From: Paraburkholderia fungorum | GTDB lineage: Bacteria > Pseudomonadota > Gammaproteobacteria > Burkholderiales > Burkholderiaceae | Length of the DNA: 64,000 nucleotides | Assembly (NCBI RefSeq): GCF_003610895.1 | Contig: NZ_MCAS01000067.1 | Span: 186,001-250,000 of the forward strand | Direction of reading: 5' to 3' | Part shown: piece after piece, positions 35,420 to 44,729 of the stretch | How positions within the stretch are numbered: position 1 is the first letter of the stretch | Layout of the letters: the number at the start of each line of letters is the position of its first letter | The notes under the pieces: generated by a model | Told to the model about the DNA's origin: nothing | What the model saw: the letters and a program-made list of their open reading frames with translations, nothing else | The model's database searches: none | Program-made: the position numbers and the translations under genes

Positions 35420-36739
35420 TTGGACGATCGCGTTCGTAAGGCATCCAGACCGGCGACGAGAACCGAGCGCACCACGCTTGCGGTCAGAGCGGTATTGGAA
35501 GGCCGCCGCGGCGGTGCGCTGATGCTCCTGCCGTTTGCGGGACCGGCCGTGGTGGTCTCGGTTGCCTATATGGACCCGGGCAACTTTGCGACGAACATTC
35601 AGGCGGGCGCCAGATACGGTTACGCGCTGCTCTGGGTGGTGCTATTGGCGAATCTTGTGGCGATGCAGTTTCAGGCGCTCTCGGCGAAGCTCGGCATCGT
35701 CACCGGGCGAAACCTCGCGGAACTGTGCCGCGAACGGTTTCCGAAACCTGTCGTGCTGGGCATGTGGGGCGTAAGCGAAATTGCCGCGATGGCAACCGAT
35801 CTGGCCGAATTTCTCGGCGGGGCAATCGGGCTGTCGTTACTGTTTCACATGCCGTTGCTTGGGGGCATGGTGGTCACGGCGATCGTGACCTACGGCCTGC
35901 TGTTGTTTGAGAGCGCGGGCTTCCGTCCGCTTGAACTGGCGATCGGCGCACTCGTCGGCATCATCGGCTTGTCCTACCTTGCCGAACTGTTCATCACGCC
36001 GATTGCATGGCGGAGCGTGTTCGCCCACACGGTTTCTCCCCGATTGCCCGACGCGAACGCACTGACGATCGCGGTCGGCATCGTGGGCGCGACCGTGATG
36101 CCGCACGCGCTTTTCCTGCACTCCGGACTCACGCAAGGCCGGGCGCCGGCGAGAACCGAGAGCGAGCGTGCAAAGTTGCTGAAGTTTTCGAATATCGAGG
36201 TTGTCATCGCGCTGACCATTGCCGGGCTCATCAATATGGCGATGGTTATCATGGCGGCCGGTGCATTCCACAACGGGCACCCGGAGGTGGCGGAGATCGA
36301 AACGGCCTATCACACGCTGGCGCCGCTATTGGGCATTGGGGCGGCGGGGATTTTCCTGTTGTCGTTGATCGCTTCGGGTATATCGAGCTCCGTGGTCGGC
36401 ACCATGGCGGGCCAGATGATCATGCAAGGGTTCGTGGGTTTTCGCATCCCGCTATGGGTGCGCCGCGCCGTTACCATGGTGCCGAGTTTCGTCGTGGTGG
36501 CGCTTGGGGTGAATGCGACCCAGGCACTCGTTCTCAGCCAGGTTGTGTTGAGCCTCGCGTTGCCGCTGCCGATGGCAGTGCTGGTATGGTTCACCTGCAG
36601 CAAGGACGTGATGGGCCCATACAAAAACCGCGCGCTTGTCGCCGTGATCGCTACGCTCGCGGCATTCGTCGTCCTGTCGTTCAATGTCGTGCTGATACTG
36701 CAAACGTTCGGCGTTGAGATTCCTGGCTTGCCAGCCTGA
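35420..36739 (+). CDS. mntH: Nramp family Mn2+/H+ symporter
   Basis: A 439-residue metal transporter with 11-12 membrane helices. The metal-binding DPGN motif lies at residues 52-55 in helix 1 and the MPHALFLHS motif of helix 6 begins at about residue 227. Both are diagnostic of Nramp/MntH. Translation most likely starts at TTG 35420, with AAGGAGC 6-7 bp upstream. The TetR gene starts 34 bp after the stop on the same strand, an unusual companion for mntH. Confidence 0.92.
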   Translation: MDDRVRKASRPATRTERTTLAVRAVLEGRRGGALMLLPFAGPAVVVSVAYMDPGNFATNIQAGARYGYALLWVVLLANLVAMQFQALSAKLGIVTGRNLAELCRERFPKPVVLGMWGVSEIAAMATDLAEFLGGAIGLSLLFHMPLLGGMVVTAIVTYGLLLFESAGFRPLELAIGALVGIIGLSYLAELFITPIAWRSVFAHTVSPRLPDANALTIAVGIVGATVMPHALFLHSGLTQGRAPARTESERAKLLKFSNIEVVIALTIAGLINMAMVIMAAGAFHNGHPEVAEIETAYHTLAPLLGIGAAGIFLLSLIASGISSSVVGTMAGQMIMQGFVGFRIPLWVRRAVTMVPSFVVVALGVNATQALVLSQVVLSLALPLPMAVLVWFTCSKDVMGPYKNRALVAVIATLAAFVVLSFNVVLILQTFGVEIPGLPA

Positions 36740-36773
36740 ACTATTCGTAACTATCCATACACGTGATTGCCGC

Positions 36774-37505
36774 ATGCCTCGACAGCTGACTCCGTCCCCG
36801 CTCAAACCGCGCAGGGCGCCCAGCCAACCGCGCTCCGAACGCATGGTTGCCACCTTGCTCGAAGCGGCCGCGCAGGTGCTCGAAATGAAAGGGCTCGAAG
36901 GTTTCAATACGAACGCGGTCGCGGAGCGCGCCGGCGTCAGCGTCGGCTCGCTGTATCAGTACTTCCCCGGCAAGGACGCGTTGACGATCGCGCTCATGTT
37001 GCGGGAGAAAGAACGCTTCTACGAGGACGCGCGCAGCGCGCTCGATCACGCGAACGGACTGGCCGCGCTCAACCATCTGATTGGCTGCTCGGTGCGGCAA
37101 CAGTTTGCGAGACCCACGCTGGCAAGGTTACTCGACGTCGAAGAGAGCAGACCGCAGTTGCGCGAGGCGCTACCGGACACTGGAACGATGCACACCTTGC
37201 TGGCGCAGATTCTTGCGAGTGATGATTTGCCGCCGCAGGACGACACGGTTCTCGCCGCACGCGATCTGATGGCGATCGTCCGCGGTCTCGTCGATGAAGC
37301 CGGTGAGCGAGGGGAGACGGATACGGCCGGACTCACTCGCCGCGTAACGGCCGCCGTGCTGGGCTATCTGACGATGATGTCGGCGAGTGCCGAATCGAAT
37401 GGCGATGCGCTCGCCACGGAAACGCCGCAACCAGAGGAAAAGCCCAAAGGCAAACGCGAGTACGCTGCACGCAAGGTGCCGGCGCGCGGGCTGAAACGCC
37501 CGTAG
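36774..37505 (+). CDS. TetR family transcriptional regulator
   Basis: A 243-residue regulator. The helix-turn-helix region is clear (GFNTNAVAERAGVSVGSLYQ then YFPGKDALTIALM). The C-terminal tail is lysine- and arginine-rich (EEKPKGKREYAARK). It follows mntH by 34 bp, so it may be cotranscribed with the metal transporter. Its own target is unknown. Confidence 0.88.
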   Translation: MPRQLTPSPLKPRRAPSQPRSERMVATLLEAAAQVLEMKGLEGFNTNAVAERAGVSVGSLYQYFPGKDALTIALMLREKERFYEDARSALDHANGLAALNHLIGCSVRQQFARPTLARLLDVEESRPQLREALPDTGTMHTLLAQILASDDLPPQDDTVLAARDLMAIVRGLVDEAGERGETDTAGLTRRVTAAVLGYLTMMSASAESNGDALATETPQPEEKPKGKREYAARKVPARGLKRP

Positions 37506-37622
37506 CACAAGGCTGAGCGGCGGGCAGCGCGAGCGCGGCGACGCGAGTATTGAACGCGAGCTTTTACTCGTAACATTCTCCGTATGGAACGCAACGAGCG
37601 AACCAGAACAACGGAGATCGAC

Positions 37623-38024
37623 ATGACCGATATCACCACCACCATGAAGCTCAATCACGCGAGCTTCCCCTCATCCGATGTGAGCGCCACCGCCAGTTTT
37701 TTCGAGGCTCATCTGGGCTGTACCGTTGCCGCGCGAGGCGCGAGCTGGTTGTTGAAACGTCCAGGCTTCGACATCGTGATCGAAGACGCCGCCGACCACC
37801 CGGTCGAATGGCCGCACAACTTTCACATCGGCTTCGAGTTGCCTACGCTCGACGATGTTCGCTCGCTTTATGACCAGATGGCCGCGGCCGACGTCGTGAT
37901 GAAAACCGAGGTGTTCAAGCATGAGCGCGGCTCGCGATTCTTCTGTGAAGTGCCGGGCGGCGTGCTTGTCGAAATCAATACTCGTTCGGATGCCGAAGAG
38001 AAATTTCGAGGCACCTTCAACTGA
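37623..38024 (+). CDS. VOC family protein
   Basis: A 133-residue glyoxalase-fold protein. MKLNHASFPSSDVSATASFF forms the first module, HNFHIGFELPTLDDVRSLYD the second, and EVPGGVLVEINTR the end. The ATG at 37623 follows GGAG by 7 bp; a longer upstream frame has no support. Function unknown. Confidence 0.83.
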   Translation: MTDITTTMKLNHASFPSSDVSATASFFEAHLGCTVAARGASWLLKRPGFDIVIEDAADHPVEWPHNFHIGFELPTLDDVRSLYDQMAAADVVMKTEVFKHERGSRFFCEVPGGVLVEINTRSDAEEKFRGTFN

Positions 38025-38081
38025 TAACCCGGTAGCTTCGGGCGCGGTGTATGTATTCACCAGCGCGCGATACGGAGTGGG

Positions 38082-38109
38082 GCGGTGGCCCGTAACGACG
38101 GGCCACCGC
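38082..38109. terminator. Strong hairpin between convergent VOC and RcnB genes
   Basis: GCGGTGGCCCG pairs perfectly with CGGGCCACCGC around the loop TAACGA. It lies between two convergent stops, as expected for a bidirectional terminator, although no long T run follows. Confidence 0.6.
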
Positions 38110-38184
38110 GTTCACCTGCGGTCACGATCCGCGTAATGAAAGCTCGTTTTCGCGGTGCAAAGCAGGCGATTTCGATCCGGTAGC

Positions 38185-38580
38185 TTAATGTCCGTTCAGC
38201 AGGACGTTTGCAATGACACCCGTGGCGATGGCGGCGAGCACATAGTCCCCGTTCACGCCGACCCACTGATAGCCGCGAGGCGGCGCTTGCAGGCCGTGCT
38301 CGTGCCAGTTGTCGACAACGTAATTGCGATCGCGGTACTCGGCCGGAAGCCGCTCACCCTTGTGCCAATCGCTGTGAGGAACGGGACCGCCCGGGCCTCC
38401 CAAAGACGCTTCGTGAGGCGCAGGCCCGTGGCCACGTCCATACTGGCCTCCGTGCCCCGGATTCTGTCTTTCGTGCTGAGGCGGGCCGCCGTGATTGTCG
38501 TCGTGTTGCTGAGCGAAGACGGCGGCGGGCGTGCCGAGTAACGAAACGATCAAGAGTGGTGCGACGATTGTCAATTTCAT
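38185..38580 (-). CDS. RcnB family periplasmic protein
   Basis: A 131-residue exported protein. A signal peptide (MKLTIVAPLLIVSLLGTPAA, cleavage near VFAQQ) precedes a His/Gly/Pro-rich region. The RcnB-type ending RGYQWVGVNGDYVLAAIATG, then VIANVLL, closes the chain. RcnB supports Ni/Co homeostasis in Escherichia coli, but Burkholderiaceae carry many paralogs of unknown role. The His-rich stretch could bind metal. Confidence 0.87.
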   Translation of the reverse strand: MKLTIVAPLLIVSLLGTPAAVFAQQHDDNHGGPPQHERQNPGHGGQYGRGHGPAPHEASLGGPGGPVPHSDWHKGERLPAEYRDRNYVVDNWHEHGLQAPPRGYQWVGVNGDYVLAAIATGVIANVLLNGH

Positions 38581-38863
38581 GGCTTTGTCCCTGAGTGAAT
38601 GACGCGATAGCAGTCTGACGCTCGAAGCTGTGTCTGCCGCAAAGCGCCTGCTGCGTATTGATTGCCTCGCTACGCGACGTGGTTCGCATCGTGCTTCGCA
38701 CTATTAACGCTCACATCGTCTGCGTTGGCAAATAATGTCATAAGAACGTCAGTTCGCCAAAGCCACGTAACACAGCTTCACTAATTCGAGGCGCGTGATA
38801 CACCGGTGTCACGAGGGTGTCACGCTGACGGCGATAGCCGGACTGGAGCCGTCAACTGATTTC

Positions 38864-40234
38864 TTACCGTTCGACCTGGCCTGCAGCAATGTCCTCGAGC
38901 GACCTTCCACGCGTCGGCACTCCCATGAGCACCACGGCCATCGCACCGCACAGCAGCACCAGCGTCGTTGCACCGAATACCCCGGCAAAGCCCAGCAGTG
39001 GATAGACGTACCCAACGAGGATAGGCGCCGCGATCGCGCCCAGCCGGCCGATTGACGAAGCGAGCCCCGTGCCCGTGGCGCGCACGTCGGTGGGAAACAC
39101 CTCCGGCGTATAAGCGTAGACGCCGGCATAGGTGCCGTTCATGAAGAACGAAAGCAGGATACCCGACACCATGATGCCCGCATCCGTGCGCGTCAATGCA
39201 AGCCCAAGTGCGGATACGCCGCCCAATATCATGTATGACGCGATCGTTGCCTGTCTGCCGATCTTCTCATTGAGCCACGCGCCAGAAAAGTAGCCCGGGA
39301 TCTGTGCAAGGTAAATCACCAGCGAGTACGAAAAGCTTCGCGTGATCGTCATCCCGTTCTGAACCAGCAAGCCCGGAATCCATGTGAAAAAGGCGTAGTA
39401 GCTGAAGGTGATGGATAACCACATCAGCCACGTCATGGCTGTGATGCGCGCGAGCCTGGTTGTCCACAATGCCTTCACGTTCGCGACGATCGAGGCCCGT
39501 CCCGCTGCGAGCGGAACCGTGGTGTTGCTCACTGCGGGCAGCGGCTCCAACTGCCAACCGGCCTGGGTCACCTCTGCTTCCATTCGCGAGACGATCGCAT
39601 CGGCTTCCGCATGCCGGTCGCGCGCTTCGAGCCAGCGCGGCGATTCGGGCAACGCACGGCGCCACCAGAGCAGCATCAGAATCGGCAGCGCGGTGATGAC
39701 CATTACCGCCCGCCATGCATTCGGTGCGAGCGGGATCACCAGATAGCCGAGCAATGCAGCCGCCACGAAACCGAAGGAGAAGAAACCCGCGAGGCTGCCC
39801 GTGAAACTCCCGCGATACCGACGCGCTACGAACTCCGAAAGAAACGGCGCGACGATGGCGCTTTCCGCGCCCGTTCCCAACCCGGCGACAATGCGCGTTG
39901 CGAGAAAAAATCCCCAATCATTCGCGAGTGCGCTGGCGAGAGAGGCCACACAGTAGATCACGAGCGCGAACATCATGACCTTGCGTCGGCCGATGATATC
40001 GCCGAGCATGCCCGCGAACATCGCGCCGACGAAATAGCCGATGAACGTGCCGCTTCCCAGCACGCCTGTCTGCACACTCGTCAATCCCCATTGCGTGCGC
40101 AGCATCGGCAGCAGGAAGGCGAGCACGGCGGCGTCCATCGCATCGAAGGTGTAGCCGAGGCCACCCATCAACAGCAGACGGCGGTGAAAACCTGAAAACG
40201 GCAGGCGTTCGATGCGGGCTGAAATCATCGACAT
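38864..40234 (-). CDS. MFS transporter (sugar/aromatic acid porter type)
   Basis: A 456-residue major facilitator with about 12 helices. The first half has YTFDAMDAAVLAFLLP and GDIIGRRKVM, and the central loop RRALPESPRWLEAR is typical of sugar and aromatic acid porters. GGAG lies 8 bp before the ATG at 40234. It follows the amidohydrolase gene by 50 bp on the same strand, so it probably imports that enzyme's substrate. Confidence 0.9.
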   Translation of the reverse strand: MSMISARIERLPFSGFHRRLLLMGGLGYTFDAMDAAVLAFLLPMLRTQWGLTSVQTGVLGSGTFIGYFVGAMFAGMLGDIIGRRKVMMFALVIYCVASLASALANDWGFFLATRIVAGLGTGAESAIVAPFLSEFVARRYRGSFTGSLAGFFSFGFVAAALLGYLVIPLAPNAWRAVMVITALPILMLLWWRRALPESPRWLEARDRHAEADAIVSRMEAEVTQAGWQLEPLPAVSNTTVPLAAGRASIVANVKALWTTRLARITAMTWLMWLSITFSYYAFFTWIPGLLVQNGMTITRSFSYSLVIYLAQIPGYFSGAWLNEKIGRQATIASYMILGGVSALGLALTRTDAGIMVSGILLSFFMNGTYAGVYAYTPEVFPTDVRATGTGLASSIGRLGAIAAPILVGYVYPLLGFAGVFGATTLVLLCGAMAVVLMGVPTRGRSLEDIAAGQVER

Positions 40235-40284
40235 GAACAGACTCCGATAGGGACGGTGGGCACAACGCACGCACGCTTACACGG

Positions 40285-41535
40285 TCAGCACCCTTCGAGT
40301 TCGTTGACGAAGAGGCGGCCATCCTTCATCACGAGTGGGATATGTTCACCCTGACTTAACAGGCAATCGACAGACTTCAGCGGATTGCCGTCGACCACCA
40401 GCAGATCGGCGTGAGCACCCGGCACGATTTTGCCGAGCTTGTCCTGCATGCCGAGTACTTCCGCGCCGACGACGGTTGCGCTCGCGATCACCTCGGCCGG
40501 CGACAGGACTTCGGCCAGAATCCGGAATTCGTCGCTTTGCAGACGCTGAGCCTCGCCGAGCAGGTCCGTACCGAAGCCCATCCTGACCCCGGCGCGCTTC
40601 ATGATTTCAATTGAGTGCAGGCCGGCGCCATGCACGTCCGCGATCTTGGCGATGCTTTCCGGCGGCAGCCCGTATTTCTCGCCTTCGCTTGCAAGGGCGT
40701 CGTAAGTGACCAGGGTTGGCACGACATACGCGCCGTGCTCTGCCACGAGGCGCGCCGTCTCATCGTCGATCAGGTTGCCGTGTTCGATCGTGCGCACGCC
40801 GCAACGCACCGCGCGCGCGATCGCCGCCGGCGTATAGGCATGCGCGAGCACATAGGTGCCGCGCCCCTGCGCCTCGGCCACGATCGCGCGGATCTCGTCC
40901 TCGGAGTAACCGAATGCGCCGACCGGGTCGGTGGGTGAAGCCACGCCGCCCGAAGCCATGATCTTGATCTGGTCGGCGCCCATCTGCAGCTCTTCACGCA
41001 CGGCCCGGCGTACTTCATCGACGCCGTCCGCCACGCGGCCAAGCGCACCCACGCGCACGCAGCATCCGCAGGGCGAATCGGGCGGCATGTAGTCGGAGCG
41101 GGCGCGCGGATCGGCATGACCACCTGTCTGGCTCAGCGCGCGTCCGGATACGAAGAGGCGCGGCCCCTCGACGAGCCCCGACTCGACCGCCTGCTTGAAC
41201 GGATATCCGGCACCCCCGGCGTCACGCACGGTGGTGAAGCCGCGGCGCAGCATCGCACGCATGATCGGCACGGCGCGCAGCGTGACCAGCACGTTGGGTA
41301 GCGTCGCGACACGCGGCAGGTTGAACTCGATTGCGACGACATGCACATGCAAATCGATCAGGCCCGGCATGATCGTCTTGCCCTTGACATCGATGACGTG
41401 TGCGCTGCCGCTCTTTATCGGCTTATCGGAAACCTCGCGCACGAAGCCGTCTTCAATGAGGACTTCGAAACCTTCTAGAAGATCAGGGTGGGTGGGATCG
41501 AGAAGCGCGCCGTTACGTAATAGGAAGGTGGTCAA
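40285..41535 (-). CDS. Metal-dependent amidohydrolase (prolidase/imidazolonepropionase-like)
   Basis: A 416-residue amidohydrolase-superfamily enzyme. The metal residues can be read in order: HxH in DLHVHV, the probable carboxylated Lys in QIKIMASGG, His in LAHAYTPAAI, His in RTIEHGNLID and the catalytic Asp in GFGTDLLG. The family includes Xaa-Pro dipeptidases of the Sgx9260 type and other amide hydrolases. It is the first gene of a pair with an MFS carrier. Confidence 0.88.
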   Translation of the reverse strand: MTTFLLRNGALLDPTHPDLLEGFEVLIEDGFVREVSDKPIKSGSAHVIDVKGKTIMPGLIDLHVHVVAIEFNLPRVATLPNVLVTLRAVPIMRAMLRRGFTTVRDAGGAGYPFKQAVESGLVEGPRLFVSGRALSQTGGHADPRARSDYMPPDSPCGCCVRVGALGRVADGVDEVRRAVREELQMGADQIKIMASGGVASPTDPVGAFGYSEDEIRAIVAEAQGRGTYVLAHAYTPAAIARAVRCGVRTIEHGNLIDDETARLVAEHGAYVVPTLVTYDALASEGEKYGLPPESIAKIADVHGAGLHSIEIMKRAGVRMGFGTDLLGEAQRLQSDEFRILAEVLSPAEVIASATVVGAEVLGMQDKLGKIVPGAHADLLVVDGNPLKSVDCLLSQGEHIPLVMKDGRLFVNELEGC

Positions 41536-41946
41536 CTGTTGTCTCCTTCAAGTTTCGATTACAGCGCCCGGCATTCGGGCCTCACCTCGAGTATGCCGCC
41601 TTGGCGTATGGAAGCGCTGCCAGGATATTCATCAGGATCGGTCCGATATGCATCCAGTCTGTGCGCTGACCCACACGTGGTGCAACGCGGATTGCGTTTC
41701 GCCTGCCGGCGGGCCATGCTGCACCGCGACAGCTTTGCGAAGCCGCTGTAAATATGCAGTAAAAAGCGTTTCCCACATATTGATCTGTTGGACACCTCAG
41801 CATTATGATGGGTGCCTTGGCGCGCGACATGTCACCGGCTACAAGGCGGCATACCGCAGCAGCCATCCCCGAATTGATCCTGCTCGCGAGGCGAGGCCAA
41901 CGGATCAGGTTCCCAGCGAAGCAACAGGCTCAGCCAGGAGACGGAG
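41536..41946. other. Intergenic region between amidohydrolase and small gene
   Basis: 411 bp; no convincing gene. The left part should hold the promoter of the amidohydrolase-MFS pair. Open frames on both strands lack ribosome binding sites. Confidence 0.45.
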
Positions 41947-42153
41947 ATGCTCAGTCCACATGAATTCGCGACCCTCATGCTGCTCAAGGATGCGCCGGAT
42001 CTGCTGAATCTGGACAGTGCCGATCTGGAAGCGCTTCTGGATCGCCAGCTCGTCACGCTGGAAGACCCCTCTTCCGGGCAGCGACGACCTCTCATCACTC
42101 AAGACGGGCAAATGTTTCTGAAGGCTTTCGCCCGTCTTCCGCGCGACGAATGA
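41947..42153 (+). CDS. Small hypothetical protein (68 aa)
   Basis: A short acidic, leucine-rich protein (MLSPHEFATLMLLKDAPDLL at the start). It is preceded by AGGAGACGGAG right before the ATG, a strong ribosome binding site. The pattern of an N-terminal helix, a short loop and RQLVTLE followed by RRPLITQDGQ resembles a reduced winged-helix unit, but no family is recognised. The neighbouring 52-residue membrane protein may be cotranscribed. Confidence 0.65.
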   Translation: MLSPHEFATLMLLKDAPDLLNLDSADLEALLDRQLVTLEDPSSGQRRPLITQDGQMFLKAFARLPRDE

Positions 42154-42205
42154 CACGACGAATGACACGTATCGCTTGATCAGGTTGACCGTCAGGGGGT
42201 GTTTC

Positions 42206-42364
42206 GTGGCTGAATCGTGGACAGGAATCGTCGTCGGTCTGTGTGGGATGAGCGCTGCCGTGCTGCTGGTCGCCGTTCACTATTGGCGCGAAATGACGCG
42301 ACGGCGCAAACTCAAACGAATGGACCATCGCGATTGGTGGGAAGTGATGCGCGACAGGCACTGA
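42206..42364 (+). CDS. Small single-span membrane protein (52 aa)
   Basis: A 52-codon frame from GTG 42206, with AGGGGGT a few bases upstream. One hydrophobic helix (TGIVVGLCGMSAAVLLVAV) is followed by a positively charged tail (MTRRRKLKRMDHRDWW), so the C terminus should face the cytoplasm. No family is recognised. It follows the 68-residue gene by 52 bp. Confidence 0.55.
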   Translation: MAESWTGIVVGLCGMSAAVLLVAVHYWREMTRRRKLKRMDHRDWWEVMRDRH

Positions 42365-42820
42365 AGAGGCGCCTCCCGATCCGTTGATGGTCACGGCGTG
42401 AAAGGACCCGTGCAGATTTGAAGAGCACTCCTTTTCAGAGACGTGGCAACATGCCCGACCTGCTGCCAGGCAGGTCACAGGAAAGCCGACCATGGTCTGG
42501 CTAGCCGATACGGTGCTGGTCGTGCATGCGCTGCTGGCGCCGGGTTCCACCTCGCAACACACCTCACGCGAACACAACGCGCCGGTGACCGACGCATCGC
42601 ATCTTCGGGCAGCGCCAATCCGTAATATTCAGCAAGATTGTGCCGATTAACTTGCCAACGGAATTCTGGCAATCCACCGTTTAACGTCTCAGCGTACGAA
42701 ACGATTTCGGTGAGCGCTTCAGGCAGCGCCGACGCAAGATATTAAACGGTTCGTGGTGTCGATTCTGACGACTCTCTTCACTTGGGTTGCCACGACTTTC
42801 GTCTGCCACAGGAGATGAGT
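42365..42820. other. Intergenic region with gene-like debris
   Basis: About 456 bp. On the minus strand from about 42735 to 42605 there is a coding-like stretch (LPEALTEIVSYAETLNG, then WQVNRHNLAEYYGLALPEDA) with a stop before it and loss of composition after it. It looks like a fragment of an unknown gene. Nothing else is recognisable. Confidence 0.35.
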
Positions 42821-43912
42821 TTGAAAGTTAATCGCAGGGCCTTTATCGCACTTGCCCTGGCAGGACTGGCAACGCGGAGCCCAATCTCGCTCGGGGGCCA
42901 GTCATCTGACGCGGCAGATTGGCCGGGAGCGGAGTGGGACCGGATTACGCCTGGGCAGGCTGGATGGGCGGCCGATGCGCTCGCGCAGGTCCATGCTCAT
43001 GCCCAGTCGATCGGCACGGCGACGCTCGTGATTGTGCATCGCGGTCGCATCCTCGACAGCTGGGGTGACATTACTCGCAGGCTCGAGGTCCATTCGGTGC
43101 GTAAAAGTCTTCTCAGTGCACTGATCGGCATCGCCGTTGCGGAGAAAAAAATTGATCTTGACGCAAGCCTGGCAAGCCTGAATATCGACGATACGCCTCC
43201 CGGTCTGACCGACGCGGAGAAAGAGGCGACGGTCCGCCAGCTACTCCAGGCGCGTTCCGGCGTATATCACCCCGCACTCTACGAAACCGCTGGGGAGAAG
43301 CGATTGCGGCCTGCTCGCGGCAGCCATCCTCCCGGCACGTTCTGGTACTACAACAACTGGGATTTCAATGTCCTCGGCACGATCTACGAGCGGGCGGTCG
43401 GTACATCGATTTTCGAAAGCTTCCGGCAACGCATTGCGAGTCCGATCGGGATGCAGGACTACCGTCCTCAGGACGGGCGCTACATCCGTGGGCGGGACTC
43501 CGTGTTTCCGGCCTATCCGTTCCATATGAGCGCACGCGACCTCGCGCGTTTCGGATTGCTATACCTTCGCTCGGGCCAATGGAATAACGAGGCTATCGTT
43601 CCCGCTAGCTGGGTTGCGGAAAGTACCCGTGCCTGGTCGGAAACGTATTTTCATTCCGGATATGGCTATCTCTGGTGGACGGGGTTTCCTGACCGGCGCG
43701 TGGCGGTCATGGATCTGCCGCCCGGTGGTTTCTGGGCCGACGGCCACGCAGGCCAGTTCGTGGTGGTCGATCCCATGAACGACCTTGTCGTCGTTCACCA
43801 GACCGCCGGGCAGCAAGTCACTGCGCAGCAAATGGGCCATCTGATGGGGTTGATCTACACGGCTGCGCACGTCGGTGACCCGGGGGCTGATCCTGTTGCA
43901 GCGAGCAGTTAG
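42821..43912 (+). CDS. Serine hydrolase, beta-lactamase/class C-like family
   Basis: About 363 residues. The SxxK nucleophile motif is SVRK in VHSVRKSLLS, the YxN-like element is in FWYYNNWDFN, and the HAGQF segment sits where the KTG-like motif is expected. The N terminus has NRRAFIALALAGLA, a twin-arginine-like signal, so export is likely. The TTG at 42821 is the best start, with AGGAGA 5 bp upstream; the ATG at 42815 touches that site directly. Probably an esterase or 6-aminohexanoate-dimer-hydrolase type enzyme rather than a true beta-lactamase. Confidence 0.83.
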   Translation: MKVNRRAFIALALAGLATRSPISLGGQSSDAADWPGAEWDRITPGQAGWAADALAQVHAHAQSIGTATLVIVHRGRILDSWGDITRRLEVHSVRKSLLSALIGIAVAEKKIDLDASLASLNIDDTPPGLTDAEKEATVRQLLQARSGVYHPALYETAGEKRLRPARGSHPPGTFWYYNNWDFNVLGTIYERAVGTSIFESFRQRIASPIGMQDYRPQDGRYIRGRDSVFPAYPFHMSARDLARFGLLYLRSGQWNNEAIVPASWVAESTRAWSETYFHSGYGYLWWTGFPDRRVAVMDLPPGGFWADGHAGQFVVVDPMNDLVVVHQTAGQQVTAQQMGHLMGLIYTAAHVGDPGADPVAASS

Positions 43913-44034
43913 CGACAAGGACCGACACGGGGGGCGAGACTGCTAGTTCCACCACCACGACGAAATGACTGCGTAAGGATATATTGGCCTCCCGCATTTT
44001 TATTCGTGCAAGCCAATCCGGAGCCGCGAAGTCC

Positions 44035-44535
44035 TCAATCTTCACTCTCTTTGGCGAGGTCCACGAAAACCTTATGGGTACCCGCCGCATATAGACGCTT
44101 GCCCTTGTGCGGGTAGTCGCAAACGTCCTGCTCCAGTCGCTGACCGGCGACGATAAGAACGAGCGGAGCGTGCCCGGTATTCAACAATGTGTGTGCAGCG
44201 CCGCCGCGTGCAAAACCCATGAAGTCCCCGGGTCCGACTTCGTGTACCTGATCGTCGATGATTGCCTCGCCGTTGCCGGAGAGGATGTAGACACATTCCT
44301 CTTCGTAAAGGTGGCGATGATATTCGGTGGACTCGTGCCCGGGTTGCAGCGTGATGAGGTGAAAGCCGAACTGGGTGAGCCCGGCCATGTCGCTTAGCGA
44401 CCTCTTAAGGCGAACCGCCCGCTCATTCAATGGATGGATGGAGCACTGCGGCTCCATTGCGTCGATTTCGGTTGCCTTCAACAGCGTGCGTGCTTGGTTC
44501 GCCACTATTCGCCTCGTCTCTAACGGATATGACAT
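44035..44535 (-). CDS. Cupin domain-containing protein
   Basis: About 166 residues with one cupin. HESTEYHRHLYEEECVYILSG carries the metal-ligand His/Glu set of motif 1, and GDFMGFARGGAAHTLLNTG carries motif 2. The start is uncertain (Met at 44535 or 44457). It lies behind the Rieske oxygenase-reductase pair, on the same strand but 195 bp away. It could be an isomerase or dioxygenase of the same pathway. Confidence 0.8.
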   Translation of the reverse strand: MSYPLETRRIVANQARTLLKATEIDAMEPQCSIHPLNERAVRLKRSLSDMAGLTQFGFHLITLQPGHESTEYHRHLYEEECVYILSGNGEAIIDDQVHEVGPGDFMGFARGGAAHTLLNTGHAPLVLIVAGQRLEQDVCDYPHKGKRLYAAGTHKVFVDLAKESED

Positions 44536-44729
44536 CTGGTGCAAGTCCGCTTGAATTGTCAGCGATCTTTTCGTTCATGTCGATGACCGCCTGACCATGC
44601 CGTGATCGACTATGGCAAGCCGGGCGTTGTGAGCGTTGCGCGGATCGGCTGGTTTGACGCCGCGGCTGAAGGCTATCGGTCTCTGGGAAATACGGCGCAT
44701 TCTGGAAAAGGAGTGATCGATCGGGACGA

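Noticed and set aside
42492..42650. Short plus-strand frame starting MVWLADTVLVVHALL, resembling a DUF2784 start
   Set aside because: The similarity covers only about 15 residues, then composition breaks down; too weak to annotate.
42821..43912. Antibiotic beta-lactamase
   Set aside because: SxxK is present, but the overall pattern suits esterase or 6-aminohexanoate-dimer-hydrolase relatives, and no resistance context exists.
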